From: Chitinophaga varians
GTDB taxonomy: Bacteria; Bacteroidota; Bacteroidia; Chitinophagales; Chitinophagaceae
Direction: 5' to 3'
Assembly (NCBI RefSeq): GCF_014529945.1
Contig: NZ_JACVFB010000004.1
Span: 620,001-684,000, forward strand
Length of the DNA stretch: 64,000 nucleotides
Both the position numbers and the translations under genes were made by a program. Shown in pieces: positions 35,099-44,517 of this stretch (within the stretch, counting starts at the first letter, position 1; each line of letters starts with the position of its first letter). The notes beneath the pieces were generated by a model. The model ran no database searches and was not told where the DNA came from. It worked only from the letters and a program-made list of their open reading frames with translations.

Positions 35099-36334
35099 TT
35101 ATGCGATCATTTTGTTGACCACCCGTTTCAGGGTGAGTCCCTGTATGATGATAGAGAACAGCACTACGAAGTAACTTCCGGAGAGAATGATTTCCTTGTA
35201 GGGAGACTCCGGGAGAGACATGGCCAGTGCTACGGAGATGCCCCCACGAAGACCGGCCCACACCAATATGGTAATGCCCTTGTAGGTTGTTTTCAATGAT
35301 CGTTTTAGCAGTAATGATGGGAGGTAGATACTCATGGCTCTGGCCACCAGCACAAAGGCTACGGCAAAGAGGCCTGTCAGCCAGTAGTTCTTAAGGAACG
35401 GCATGAGTACGATCTGCAATCCGATCATTACAAAGAGAATCGTGTTGAGCAGTTCATCTATGAGGTGCCATACGTTATGGAAATAGCGCTGCATGTCTTC
35501 CGACTGTTTGGTACCCAGGGAGGTATTGCCGAGGATAAGGCCGGCAGATACTGCTGCCAGCGGAATAGACACGTGTAGCATAGCGCCCAGTACGGATATC
35601 ACCATGACCATGGATAAAGATACCATGACAATGATCTGGAAGTCATCTACCCGTTTCATGGTGCGATAGGCCACCAGACCGGAGATAACACCCAGCAGGA
35701 TGCCACCGAACACTTCCTGCGAAAACAGGGCGACCGTATGTGAAAAGGAGACATGCGCGTCGGAGCTGGCTGCCAGCTCTTTCAGGATCACAAAGAGCAG
35801 GATGCCGGTACCGTCATTCAATAGGGATTCACCGCCAATGATAGTTTCCAGCGAAGAAGGCACTTTGGATTTTTTCAGCACAGACATCACCGCCACCGGA
35901 TCGGTAGGTGAGATGAGCGCACCAAACAGCAGGCAGTAGAGCAATGGCAGTTCTATGTGCAGCAGTCCCGTGGCCCAATACAACAGATACCCGAAGATGA
36001 AGGTAGAGCCGATTACGCCGACGGTACTGAGTATCAGTACAGGGTATCGTTGTTCTCTCAGTTTCTGGAAATCAAATTGCAGGGCACTCGCAAACAGGAG
36101 GAAGCCTAACATAATATCCAGCAGTGTTTGTGTAAAATCGATACTGCTCGTAAGGTCTTTGATGAACGCGTAGGCGTCGGGGAAAATTTTACCGGTAAAC
36201 AAAATCAGCAGGGACAGCAACAGTGAAACCACGATCACGCCTATGGTTCCGGGGAGTTTGATAAACCGGTTGTTGATGTACGAAATCAGCGCACTGATAG
36301 TGATTAAAGCCGTAATAATTGTAAAAGTGTTCAT
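35099..36334 (-). CDS. Na+/H+ antiporter, CPA1 (NhaP-like)
   Basis: The 411-residue protein has about 12 spans and the CPA1 core motif ALISPTDPVAVMSVLKK followed by GGESLLNDGTGILLF, where the ND pair coordinates the cation. It exchanges Na+ (or K+) for H+ at the inner membrane for pH and salt control. There is no long cytosolic C-terminal domain, so it is a short NhaP form. A minus-strand near-consensus -7 box (CTATCTTTAG around 36400-36410) lies upstream. Monocistronic. Confidence 0.9.
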   Translation of the reverse strand: MNTFTIITALITISALISYINNRFIKLPGTIGVIVVSLLLSLLILFTGKIFPDAYAFIKDLTSSIDFTQTLLDIMLGFLLFASALQFDFQKLREQRYPVLILSTVGVIGSTFIFGYLLYWATGLLHIELPLLYCLLFGALISPTDPVAVMSVLKKSKVPSSLETIIGGESLLNDGTGILLFVILKELAASSDAHVSFSHTVALFSQEVFGGILLGVISGLVAYRTMKRVDDFQIIVMVSLSMVMVISVLGAMLHVSIPLAAVSAGLILGNTSLGTKQSEDMQRYFHNVWHLIDELLNTILFVMIGLQIVLMPFLKNYWLTGLFAVAFVLVARAMSIYLPSLLLKRSLKTTYKGITILVWAGLRGGISVALAMSLPESPYKEIILSGSYFVVLFSIIIQGLTLKRVVNKMIA

Positions 36335-36451
36335 AGCTTCCAGATAATGCCAGTTAAAGAATACAGATTTAAAAATGATAATGCTATCACTATAGGGGGC
36401 GCTAAAGATAGAAAAACATTTGTAAATCGCCCTACTGGCGGCCCGGAACGG

Positions 36452-36835
36452 CTACTTTTTTTTAGCGGCAGCTTTCTTTTTCGGGGTGGCTGCTGTTTTC
36501 TTTTTGGATGGGGGTGCCAACTTGTTGTACGCTAAAGCTCTGTCCACCCAGTGTTCCAGCTGTTTTTTGGTATGCAGGGCGCTGTTGTCTACGAACACAA
36601 ACCCGGGCATTGTTTTGCCGCCATGCACCATGGGGGTGCAACCTTCTTCTTCCAGCACCGCATCTGTCAGCGCCGGATCGATGCGTAACATGATGTGGTC
36701 TGCCTTTACACCTACACACATTTTATCATCGACCATAAAACAGAGGCCGCCGAATATTTTCTTTTCTTCCACGTTGGAAGACGCCGGCGCGATCAGTTCT
36801 CTGACGCGATCGGCCATTTTTTCGTCGAAAGCCAT
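36452..36835 (-). CDS. TfoX N-terminal domain protein with Lys/Ala-rich tail
   Basis: The 127-residue protein matches the TfoX/Sxy N-terminal domain (VEEKKIFGGLCFMVDDKMCVGV, then MLRIDP and PMVHGGKTMPGFVFVD). The C-terminal 20 or so residues are KKKTAATPKKKAAAKKK-like, as in DNA-compacting histone-like tails. TfoX proteins regulate competence in gammaproteobacteria, but single-domain homologues here have no proven role. The tail suggests DNA or RNA binding. Monocistronic and intact. Confidence 0.85.
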   Translation of the reverse strand: MAFDEKMADRVRELIAPASSNVEEKKIFGGLCFMVDDKMCVGVKADHIMLRIDPALTDAVLEEEGCTPMVHGGKTMPGFVFVDNSALHTKKQLEHWVDRALAYNKLAPPSKKKTAATPKKKAAAKKK

Positions 36836-36866
36836 ATGAGAGGGGTTTATCTATTAAAGATACAGG

Positions 36867-37937
36867 TTAATATCCATATTTTATTTCGAGTGTATGCAGG
36901 AGCGTGTCAGCCACGCGCGTGGTATTTTCCTGTTGGATATTGGTAAAAACAATATAGGTGCGGTTGACAGCAGGAATAACTTTTACCGTGGTGACGAAGG
37001 TGCCTGGCGTACCGCTGTTCTGTGATACCGCGTGGCCCTTAGCATTGATGTTTGTGAACCAGCCATAGGCAAAGCCGGGAAGACCGAAATGCAGTTGTTG
37101 GAAAACATCAGCGGGGAGGAGCGACGATTTTCCTGCGAGGCCGCGAAGTTGTTCCTGTACAAACCGGGCATAGTCCCGCAGGCTGATGTGGATGTTGCCG
37201 GCAGCCTGTAACCAGTTGAGTTTGGGCTGATAGGCTGGTGGTTCGGGATGGCCTTGCGCATCGTGGCCCCATGGCTGCGTACTGTCGGCAACGTTAGGGC
37301 TGCCGAGGCCCGGGTGGACGTGTAATTGTTGGCCAAGTACTTTCAGTAGTTGTGCATAGGTTTTGCCGCTGGCTTTTTCCAGCATAAGACCGGCGAGCGT
37401 ATAACCACTGTTGGTGAGATTAAGCCCGGTATCTGTGACGGGTGGCTGTTGCAGCAGCCAGCGGGCAAATTGCAGGCGTTGATTCGCTTCACTGCCGGTA
37501 ATTTGTTGTGGACGGGGAAGGGGATAGGTGTACGTATAGTGGGCGAGGTTATTACGGAAGGTTAGCAATTGTTGCAGGGTGAGGTGATGATACACTTTGT
37601 TTGCGCTGGTTTTCCAACCGGGGAAAAGCATGAAGAACGGCGTGTCCCAGGTGATGACGCGTGCCTGCACCAGCATAGCCGCGATCATGCAGGTGATGGC
37701 TTTGGTATTGGAGCCTATCCGAAACTGATGATCTATGGTGGCAGGGATGTTTGTATTGATTTTACAGACACCTGTCATCCCGATGTCCAAAATAGTGTCT
37801 GATGATACTACCGCGTAACCGAGGGCGGGGATGTGATGAGCTTGCCGGAGACTATCAGCGTAGGTTTGAAAGGACTGGGCCGTGGTGGTAACGGAAAAAA
37901 ACAGCATCAGCAGGAGCGCTGACAGGGATGCACGCAT
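36867..37937 (-). CDS. Secreted beta-lactamase-fold (class C-like) protein with altered motifs
   Basis: The ATG at 37937 begins a signal peptide (MRASLSALLLMLFFSVTTTA), so the 70 extra codons upstream are ignored. The 356-residue protein keeps the SxxK catalytic motif (Ser76-Asn-Thr-Lys79 in RIGSNTKA), but the YxN motif reads LTN (Leu174-Thr-Asn176; the tyrosine is lost), and the HxG-like third motif reads NSG. It could be a weak esterase, a D-Ala-D-Ala peptidase or a non-catalytic binder. There is no sign that it gives antibiotic resistance. Confidence 0.8.
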   Translation of the reverse strand: MRASLSALLLMLFFSVTTTAQSFQTYADSLRQAHHIPALGYAVVSSDTILDIGMTGVCKINTNIPATIDHQFRIGSNTKAITCMIAAMLVQARVITWDTPFFMLFPGWKTSANKVYHHLTLQQLLTFRNNLAHYTYTYPLPRPQQITGSEANQRLQFARWLLQQPPVTDTGLNLTNSGYTLAGLMLEKASGKTYAQLLKVLGQQLHVHPGLGSPNVADSTQPWGHDAQGHPEPPAYQPKLNWLQAAGNIHISLRDYARFVQEQLRGLAGKSSLLPADVFQQLHFGLPGFAYGWFTNINAKGHAVSQNSGTPGTFVTTVKVIPAVNRTYIVFTNIQQENTTRVADTLLHTLEIKYGY

Positions 37938-38034
37938 GAAAAAGAAATTTGTGCAAAGGACGGAAAAACGGAGAGAAACTCCGCTCGTCGCCTGAAATTT
38001 CTCAGGCGACGGCGGATATATGAATAGGACATGG

Positions 38035-39042
38035 TCATTGGGCGTTCCGTATATACACCGGATCGCAATGGAAATAGTTGATGAATGCGATGGTAAACGC
38101 TTGTTCGTCCGGCAGGCCAATGCTGTGGGCGATTTCAGCGAGGGCAATATCTCTGTATACCAGCAGGTGATAAGCTTTCAGCATTTTCTGCTGGAAAGCA
38201 AAATCCTCCAGGGGAATGTAGAACATGTTTTCAAACGCGCCTGCCAGTACTGCGCTGGGCAGGTTAAACAGAAAGGCCGTGTGCATCAGCGGGGACTCCA
38301 GTTGTACATTGTCTTTCAGGTAATGAAATACACGTGTTAGCGTGTCATCGTCTACCGGGCGTTTGATGTTTTCCGGTGTAGCGTCCTGGCAGAGATAATT
38401 GCTGAAGATGGCAACACAACAGCGGCGCAGGAGGCATTCCGCCTGGTCTTCAATCAGTCGGCATTCCTTGATCACGTCCAGCAGCTGCTGGATAGCGATA
38501 TTGGTGGTACAGTCGCGTTGATTGAGCGGTTCGCTCTGGTCTGTGACTTTTTTGCCCAGCAGACCTCTGAGTTCCGGAAATTCCCGTACCAGCGCGCCCA
38601 TACAACCAGGTATGATGTTGATATGGAAGCTGCTGATCTGTATCCCGGGAATAACGGGAACGGTGTGCATTTGCTCCGGCAGGTTGAACAGGCAGATTTG
38701 TCGTCCTACCATGTTGAAATCGCCTCTCCCATGGATATTGGCAACCACCGCGTCCGCCTGGTTAAAATGAAGGGCCAGGATATGCCGCGGTGAATAGGGG
38801 GTGAGCAGAATATTTCTTTTGGCCAGTACTTCATGGTGCCAGATGGAAAAATCCCTTACTTTGATATTCTGGCAGAACATATCGCAATCCGCGTCCTGCT
38901 TGAAATACTGACGGGCAAAGGGAATCACGGTATCGTTGAAATCGTCCGGGATTAGTTCCAAAGGGGTAAAATACTGGTCGTCACGTTCTATCAGAAGTAT
39001 CTTGCGTTCTGGCGTGGGTTTGATAGTATTTTGGTCATCCAT
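38035..39042 (-). CDS. AraC-family transcriptional regulator
   Basis: The 335-residue protein ends with a degenerate AraC helix-turn-helix (IALAEIAHSIGLPDEQAFTIAFINYFHCDPVYIRN), and its N-terminal 250 residues look like a ligand- or dimerisation domain without a recognisable match. The ATG at 39042 gives a natural N-terminus (MDDQNTIKPTPERK). Only one of the two usual HTH units is well preserved. Its target is not known; the divergent 336-bp gap before the MFS pump gene is on its upstream side, but both genes point the same way. Monocistronic. Confidence 0.78.
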   Translation of the reverse strand: MDDQNTIKPTPERKILLIERDDQYFTPLELIPDDFNDTVIPFARQYFKQDADCDMFCQNIKVRDFSIWHHEVLAKRNILLTPYSPRHILALHFNQADAVVANIHGRGDFNMVGRQICLFNLPEQMHTVPVIPGIQISSFHINIIPGCMGALVREFPELRGLLGKKVTDQSEPLNQRDCTTNIAIQQLLDVIKECRLIEDQAECLLRRCCVAIFSNYLCQDATPENIKRPVDDDTLTRVFHYLKDNVQLESPLMHTAFLFNLPSAVLAGAFENMFYIPLEDFAFQQKMLKAYHLLVYRDIALAEIAHSIGLPDEQAFTIAFINYFHCDPVYIRNAQ

Positions 39043-39362
39043 AAAAAAAATACGATTAAAACTGATTGTCACGAATACATAATCCTTACTTAACAGGAAT
39101 AGGTCAGTTAGAAAGTCATGGTTATTTGTGCCTGTGATATATTGTTTTTGTCATTATTTAAAACAGTGTATCACGCAGAAAAGTACTATATCAAATCCGG
39201 GTTTTTTTCAAACAAAATAGAAGACTATCTATCCAGTCTTTAAATATGTCGATAAATTAATATCTTTCTTTCATCCGGAGAAATCTTTTTTCCGGGGCAA
39301 CATTGGGTTGATGACTACAGTTTTTTTTATAGTAGCAAAGATCGGGGAAAACAATTGTATGT

Positions 39363-39388
39363 CCATCTCCCCTGTTAGAGGGAGATGG
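39363..39388 (-). terminator. Hairpin after the MFS pump gene
   Basis: CCATCTCCC (39363-39371) pairs with GGGAGATGG (39380-39388). It is 20 bases past the pump stop; a short T-rich stretch follows on the minus strand only after several bases, so the terminator is weak. The rest of 39073-39408 is AT-rich and shows no gene. Confidence 0.5.
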
Positions 39389-39408
39389 AATTTTTCTGAT
39401 GAATTTTT

Positions 39409-40647
39409 CTAGTGGGATAAGACGGCACTGCCTTTTTCAGCCGAAACAGTGGTTTTGATCTGCCGGCGCCCGATGAACAGGATCACCGATGCTACGAGCG
39501 AAGTGCCACACATGGTGAAGGCGAGGGGAACAGCGTTGTGGGTGTCGTAAAGGCTGACTACGGTTGCTGCCAGCGCGCCAACGCCCATTTGCAACGCGCC
39601 CATCAGTGCGGAAGCCGTGCCTGCGTTTTTGGTAAAGGGCGCCAGGCAAAGGGCAGCCGTATTAGGGTTGATGAAACCCAGGCAGCAAAGGAAGAGGAAC
39701 AGCAGCGCCAGCAGGCTGGTGAGACTGAGCCAGTCGTTCCATGCGCCCACAGCCATCACCACGGCGACGAGACCCTGCAGGGTGAGGGCTACCGGTACGA
39801 TCTGCCGGCTTTCATAACGTTTCAGCAGCAGGCTGTTGACCTGGCTACAGCCGATGAAGCCGATGGAGAGGCCTGCGAAAATCCAGCCATAGGTTTTACC
39901 GTCCAGATGATACACATCCATGAAAACCTGCGGAGAGCCGGACACATAGGCAAACAGCCCGGAGAAAGCGATGGCGCCGGTGAAGGCGTAGGTATAGAAC
40001 TGCGGGGTGGTGGCCACTGTCCAGAAGCTCTGGATGATAGGGCCTGGCTTCAGCGACAACGAGGTGTCGGGCTTATAACTTTCGGGCAGCCATAAGATGG
40101 TAGCCAGCAAAAGGAGGAGACCGATACCTCCCAGTACTACAAACACTGCATGCCAGTGGAAAGCGGCGGCGGTATATCCGCCTATGGTGGGCGCCAGCAT
40201 GGGAGAGGCGCCTACTACCAGCATCAGCAGGGCAAATACTTTCGCGTTTTCTTTTACCGGAAACAGGTCGCGTACCATCGCTACAGATGCCACGGTGGCA
40301 GCACAGCTACCCAGCGCCTGTATAAAACGAAGTATTACCAGGCTGTTTAACGTGCCCGCATATACGCAGCCCAGCGAGGCCACCAGGTATACCAGTAATC
40401 CCAGTATCAGCGGTGTTTTGCGGCCAAAGCGGTCGAGCAATGGGCCGTAGAGCAGCTGCCCCGCGGAAATACCGATGAAAAAGCTGGAGAGGGAAAGTCC
40501 CACACGGGCCTGCTCCACACCAAAGTCTTTGGCGATCGCCGGAAAACTTGGCAGGTACATATCTATGGAAAAAGGCGCGAGCGCCGTCAATGAGCCGAGT
40601 ATCAATATCAGGAAAAAATAGCCGGATCGGGTATGTTCTTGTGTCAC
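39409..40647 (-). CDS. Bcr/CflA-type MFS multidrug efflux pump
   Basis: The 412-residue protein has 12 spans, the MFS motif A GPLLDRFGRKTPL between spans 2 and 3, and the Bcr/CflA start (LGSLTALAPFSIDMYLPSFPAIAKDFG). These proton-driven pumps export drugs such as bicyclomycin, chloramphenicol and sulfathiazole, or small metabolites like cysteine. It is single, with no regulator directly attached; the AraC gene upstream on the chromosome reads in the same direction and ends 366 bases away. Confidence 0.9.
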   Translation of the reverse strand: MTQEHTRSGYFFLILILGSLTALAPFSIDMYLPSFPAIAKDFGVEQARVGLSLSSFFIGISAGQLLYGPLLDRFGRKTPLILGLLVYLVASLGCVYAGTLNSLVILRFIQALGSCAATVASVAMVRDLFPVKENAKVFALLMLVVGASPMLAPTIGGYTAAAFHWHAVFVVLGGIGLLLLLATILWLPESYKPDTSLSLKPGPIIQSFWTVATTPQFYTYAFTGAIAFSGLFAYVSGSPQVFMDVYHLDGKTYGWIFAGLSIGFIGCSQVNSLLLKRYESRQIVPVALTLQGLVAVVMAVGAWNDWLSLTSLLALLFLFLCCLGFINPNTAALCLAPFTKNAGTASALMGALQMGVGALAATVVSLYDTHNAVPLAFTMCGTSLVASVILFIGRRQIKTTVSAEKGSAVLSH

Positions 40648-40787
40648 AGTCTGTTGGTTTAAATATCAGGCTGTAAAATTAGAACAACCATTTTATTCCT
40701 TTCACTTCTTAGCGGAATGATAATATTGATGATCGCATAGAGGAAAATGATAACTATCGGTTGATGATTGATGATGATAAATTTATA

Positions 40788-40795
40788 TATATTTG
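40788..40795 (+). promoter_or_regulatory. -7 element (TATATTTG) of the M43 protease gene
   Basis: Exact TAnnTTTG match ending 21 bases before the ATG at 40817; an ATTG (40767-40770) sits 17 bp upstream as a partial -33 element. Confidence 0.65.
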
Positions 40796-40816
40796 CGCCG
40801 TCCTATTATTGTCCAG

Positions 40817-43800
40817 ATGAGCACTACCACATTGAAAAACCTGGCTGCGGCGTTATTGCTGCTGCTGGTCCCCATTATGATCTATGCCCAGGAAGGGATG
40901 CCGGCAACGGTACGTCCCTGCGGCACTGATGTTTTACAAGAGCAATGGCGCCGGAATCCTTCGTTTCTGGCACGGGAACAAGCCATCAACCGGGCACTGC
41001 TGCAACGTCATTACATGACAGTACCGGGCGCACCTGTTGTTGATCCTGCCATCGTTACCCTGCCGGTGGTAGTGCATATCCTCAACGAAAACCCGAACGC
41101 CTATACGGACCTGGACGTGGCCAACGCTATCCAGTCACTGAATGACGCCTACGGCGCCACCGGAGCATTTACCGGCGGCCGCACCGATACCAAAATCCGG
41201 TTCTGCCTCGCGAAGACGGCCCCCGATGGCGGTCGCACCAGCGGTATTGTCCGTACCTACACTTACCTGAATGATTTCGATGTGGACATGGAAGGAGGGG
41301 AGGTCACCGACATGGGAGCGTGGGACCGTACCCGTTATATCAACATCTGGGTGGTATCCCAGATCCGTTCCGACTATATGCAGGACTTCAGCTGCGGCCA
41401 ATGGAGCCGCCTCACCATGGGCGGATATGCCAGCGCCGGCGGTGATATTGTGGTGGCCGGACTGGGTACGGGCCTGCTGGCCCATGAAATGGGACATTAC
41501 CTGAGCCTGCTGCATACCTTTGCCGCCCGCGACTGTAAAAACGATGACTGCCTCACCGACGGGGACATGGTCTGTGATACGCCACCGGAGAGGACCATCA
41601 CCGGCGGTTATGCCTGCAGCGCCCCGCAGAACTCCTGCAGCACCGATACCTTATCCGGGTTTACGGTGGATGTGCCAGACCTGCCGGACAATTTCATGGA
41701 TTACGGACAGGGAACGGGTTGCGTACTGGGCTTCACTGCCGGGCAGACCCAGCGTATGCGTAATTTCATTGCTGCCGCGCTGCCGCTGATGCAGGCCAGC
41801 ATTGTCTGTAACGATCCCTGTGCAGGTACCGTCACCGCTGCTTTCACCCGTGATATTGCTTATCCCGTAGTGGGCGATGTGGTCACTTTTACCGCCACGG
41901 TCGCCGCGGGACAGTCCGTACAATGGCTGGTAGACGGCACCACTGCCGGAGCAGGCGTTACGCTGGCGCTTCCGGTGACGGTACAGAAAACCTACCAGCT
42001 GGAATTGCGTGTAACCGATAACGTGACCGGCTGCCATGCTTCCACTACCGACGCCATGGCTGTCAGCTGCGGCGTGGTGGCCCGCTTCTATCCTGATAAA
42101 CGGAAAATCGCTTCCAGGCTGGGCGTACAAACCGACCATGTGGTGTTTACCAACCGCTCCCGCAACGCTACCTCCTGGAAATGGCTGATCAGCAACGACA
42201 AGGGCATGGCCGAAACCGTGGTGAGCACCGATGAGCAGCTCGACTATATATTTAATACACCTGCCAACTATAAGGTACGGCTATACGCCACCGACGGGCA
42301 CTGTGAAGACTATACGAACCCCGTGACCATTGTGGTGGACGACCCTACCGCCGATGGCGTCGTATATGTGTCGGCGGTAGAATGTTATCAGCAGAACAAA
42401 CTACGGGTGAAGCTGTATTTTGAAAACAAAGGTTATGTGACCATCCCTAAAAATACCCCTGTCTCTTTTTATGATGATGATCCGCGGCTGGGAAAAGGCA
42501 GGCGGTTAGGCACGCCCTTCCTGCTGCCCGCAGACCTGCCCGGTAAATGCGCGTCGGTATTATATACCACGATTGTAGATGCCGGTCGCGACGGCATCGA
42601 TACTTTGGTGACGGTGATGAATGACAACGGCACCGTTTTCCCGCTGGTACTCCCTAATGCCAGCACTAGTGTAGAGGAAAGTAACTACGGCAATAATGTA
42701 AGCTTTAAGAAAGGTTTCCGGTTTCATGTGTCGCTGGCACCGGGCGATTATACCCTGACGCCGCAGCAGCAACTGGTGCTGAAGCCAACTTCCAAAGGCG
42801 GCGCCATCACTACCGCCACCTGGGATGCATCGCCGTATCTGGACTGCACCACCTGTATCAACGCCACTTTCACTGCGCCTTATCGTAAAGATACCGTCAC
42901 CACCGTGAAGGTGCGTGGTTATACGCAATATGCCTGTTACGCAGATACCGTGGCCACTTTGCACATCCCGCCGGTAGATGACTATACGGTGAAACTGGAT
43001 AAAGTGAACTGTTCCCGGGGCGATAGTCTGTATGTGGACTTCTCGTTGTGCAATGCCTACGCGCCGGGTAACATACCCGCCGCGCTGCAAGTGGATTTTT
43101 ACGACCGTCTCCCCGGCGATCCGGCGGCGGTGAAGCTGGGCAACACTTTCCTGACGCCGCTGGCATCTGCCGGCGTTTGCAGCAGTTACGGGCAATATCT
43201 ACGGAATACCGCTACCGGACAGGTAGTGGCCGTGGTGAACAAAGACCATCAGCCATTCCCGCCGTCCAGCGGCCTGAATGAAGCAGACTATACCAATAAT
43301 ACCCAGACCATGGGTTATGTGCCGCCGGTACTGACGGTGTTCCCCCAGGACACTACTGTGTTCCGCAAAACGCCATTCCATTTTTATTATGGAGTGACCG
43401 GCTTTGATCCGGTTACTATCCGTTGGGATAACAGCGACGCTTATACGATGGATTGCACCAATTGCCCGGCGCCGGCCGTCCGGATGCTGGACAGCAGCCA
43501 GATAGGATTGCAGTTGACGAACCGCTACGGCTGTATATTGAAAGGAACGGAATATGTACACCTGGTGCCGCCGGACCTCACCGTCACGTTGTTGTCGGCC
43601 CATTGTTATGACAATCAGCATATCCTTGTGAAGTTCAAAGTATGCGTCGCCAACGGCTATGATACCATCTTCCAAAAAATACCGGTATCCTTTTATAATG
43701 GTGCTCCCGGTAATGAACGCACCACGTTGTTGCAACCATTGTTTTATACGCCGACAGCCAAAGAGGGCGACTGCCGTGAATTTACCCATGTGCTCAGTGC

Positions 43801-44440
43801 GCCCGGTACTGCGGAGGTAGCGGCTGTGGTGAATGACAAAGGCGGCTTTGTGTGGGAAGAGACAGATTATACCAACAACCAGAGCGTAGTGGATTATGAA
43901 CCGTTTACCGTGAGTGCCACGCCGGCATTGATTTCGTTGCCCAGGCCGGCCAGTGTGCCGCTGCGTACGTCCGTTACCGGTGGCCCTGCCACTTCCTATA
44001 CGTGGGAGCCACAATCGGGTTTGTCGTGCGTTACCTGCCCTTATCCGGTAGCGGCGGCCACTTCCTCTATGCGTTATCTTGTCACCGCCACCAACGATTA
44101 TTGGTGTACCGATACCGCCAGTGTACGGATACAGACTTTCGTCAATGCGGGCATTAGTATGCCGAATGCCTTTTCTCCCAATGGCGACGGCCAGAATGAT
44201 TATTTCTATGTGATTGGCAGCTGGGATATCCGGCAGGTACGGAACCTGTCCATATTTAACCGTTCCGGCAACAAAGTATTTGAAGCAGTGAATACACCGG
44301 CCAACGATCGTGGTTATGGCTGGAATGGGCTGGTAAACGGCAGGAAAGCTGATATGGGCACTTACGTGTACTTTGCCACGGTGGAGTACATGGATGGGAC
44401 AGTGAAACTAATAAAGGGAACGGTGACGCTTATACGATAA
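40817..44440 (+). CDS. T9SS-exported M43 metalloprotease with CARDB-like repeats
   Basis: The 1207-residue protein starts with a signal peptide (ending MIYAQ), then an M43/pappalysin-type metalloprotease with zinc motif HEMGHYLSLLH (His223, Glu224, His227, His233; the usual Gly is Ser) and the Met-turn NFMDYG. A PKD-like region follows, then three CARDB-like repeats (cores VYVSAVECYQQNKLRVKLYF, VKLDKVNCSRGDSLYVDFSL and VTLLSAHCYDNQHILVKFKV) each ending in a (D/N)YTNN-type motif, interspersed with LxCxxC beta domains. The C-terminus is a type-B T9SS sorting domain (PNAFSPNGDGQNDYF to KGTVTLIR). It should be exported and anchored on the cell surface. The ATG at 40817 follows the promoter. Confidence 0.9.
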   Translation: MSTTTLKNLAAALLLLLVPIMIYAQEGMPATVRPCGTDVLQEQWRRNPSFLAREQAINRALLQRHYMTVPGAPVVDPAIVTLPVVVHILNENPNAYTDLDVANAIQSLNDAYGATGAFTGGRTDTKIRFCLAKTAPDGGRTSGIVRTYTYLNDFDVDMEGGEVTDMGAWDRTRYINIWVVSQIRSDYMQDFSCGQWSRLTMGGYASAGGDIVVAGLGTGLLAHEMGHYLSLLHTFAARDCKNDDCLTDGDMVCDTPPERTITGGYACSAPQNSCSTDTLSGFTVDVPDLPDNFMDYGQGTGCVLGFTAGQTQRMRNFIAAALPLMQASIVCNDPCAGTVTAAFTRDIAYPVVGDVVTFTATVAAGQSVQWLVDGTTAGAGVTLALPVTVQKTYQLELRVTDNVTGCHASTTDAMAVSCGVVARFYPDKRKIASRLGVQTDHVVFTNRSRNATSWKWLISNDKGMAETVVSTDEQLDYIFNTPANYKVRLYATDGHCEDYTNPVTIVVDDPTADGVVYVSAVECYQQNKLRVKLYFENKGYVTIPKNTPVSFYDDDPRLGKGRRLGTPFLLPADLPGKCASVLYTTIVDAGRDGIDTLVTVMNDNGTVFPLVLPNASTSVEESNYGNNVSFKKGFRFHVSLAPGDYTLTPQQQLVLKPTSKGGAITTATWDASPYLDCTTCINATFTAPYRKDTVTTVKVRGYTQYACYADTVATLHIPPVDDYTVKLDKVNCSRGDSLYVDFSLCNAYAPGNIPAALQVDFYDRLPGDPAAVKLGNTFLTPLASAGVCSSYGQYLRNTATGQVVAVVNKDHQPFPPSSGLNEADYTNNTQTMGYVPPVLTVFPQDTTVFRKTPFHFYYGVTGFDPVTIRWDNSDAYTMDCTNCPAPAVRMLDSSQIGLQLTNRYGCILKGTEYVHLVPPDLTVTLLSAHCYDNQHILVKFKVCVANGYDTIFQKIPVSFYNGAPGNERTTLLQPLFYTPTAKEGDCREFTHVLSAPGTAEVAAVVNDKGGFVWEETDYTNNQSVVDYEPFTVSATPALISLPRPASVPLRTSVTGGPATSYTWEPQSGLSCVTCPYPVAAATSSMRYLVTATNDYWCTDTASVRIQTFVNAGISMPNAFSPNGDGQNDYFYVIGSWDIRQVRNLSIFNRSGNKVFEAVNTPANDRGYGWNGLVNGRKADMGTYVYFATVEYMDGTVKLIKGTVTLIR

Positions 44441-44459
44441 CTATTGCATTGCTTTATAA

Positions 44460-44503
44460 AAAAGGAAAACCGGCTCCCAGTGAAGAGCCGGTTTCTTTTT
44501 TTC
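44460..44503 (+). terminator. Intrinsic terminator of the M43 protease gene
   Basis: AAACCGGCTC (44467-44476) and GAGCCGGTTT (44485-44494) form a 10-bp stem, with C then seven T after it. Confidence 0.88.
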
Positions 44504-44517
44504 ATCCTTCACACACA

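Noticed and set aside
36867-37937. Antibiotic-resistance beta-lactamase
   Set aside because: Two of the three catalytic motifs are altered, so resistance is not supported.
43199-44014. 271-codon minus-strand frame inside the M43 protease gene
   Set aside because: Composition is that of an antisense shadow and the protease frame is continuous with repeats on the other strand.
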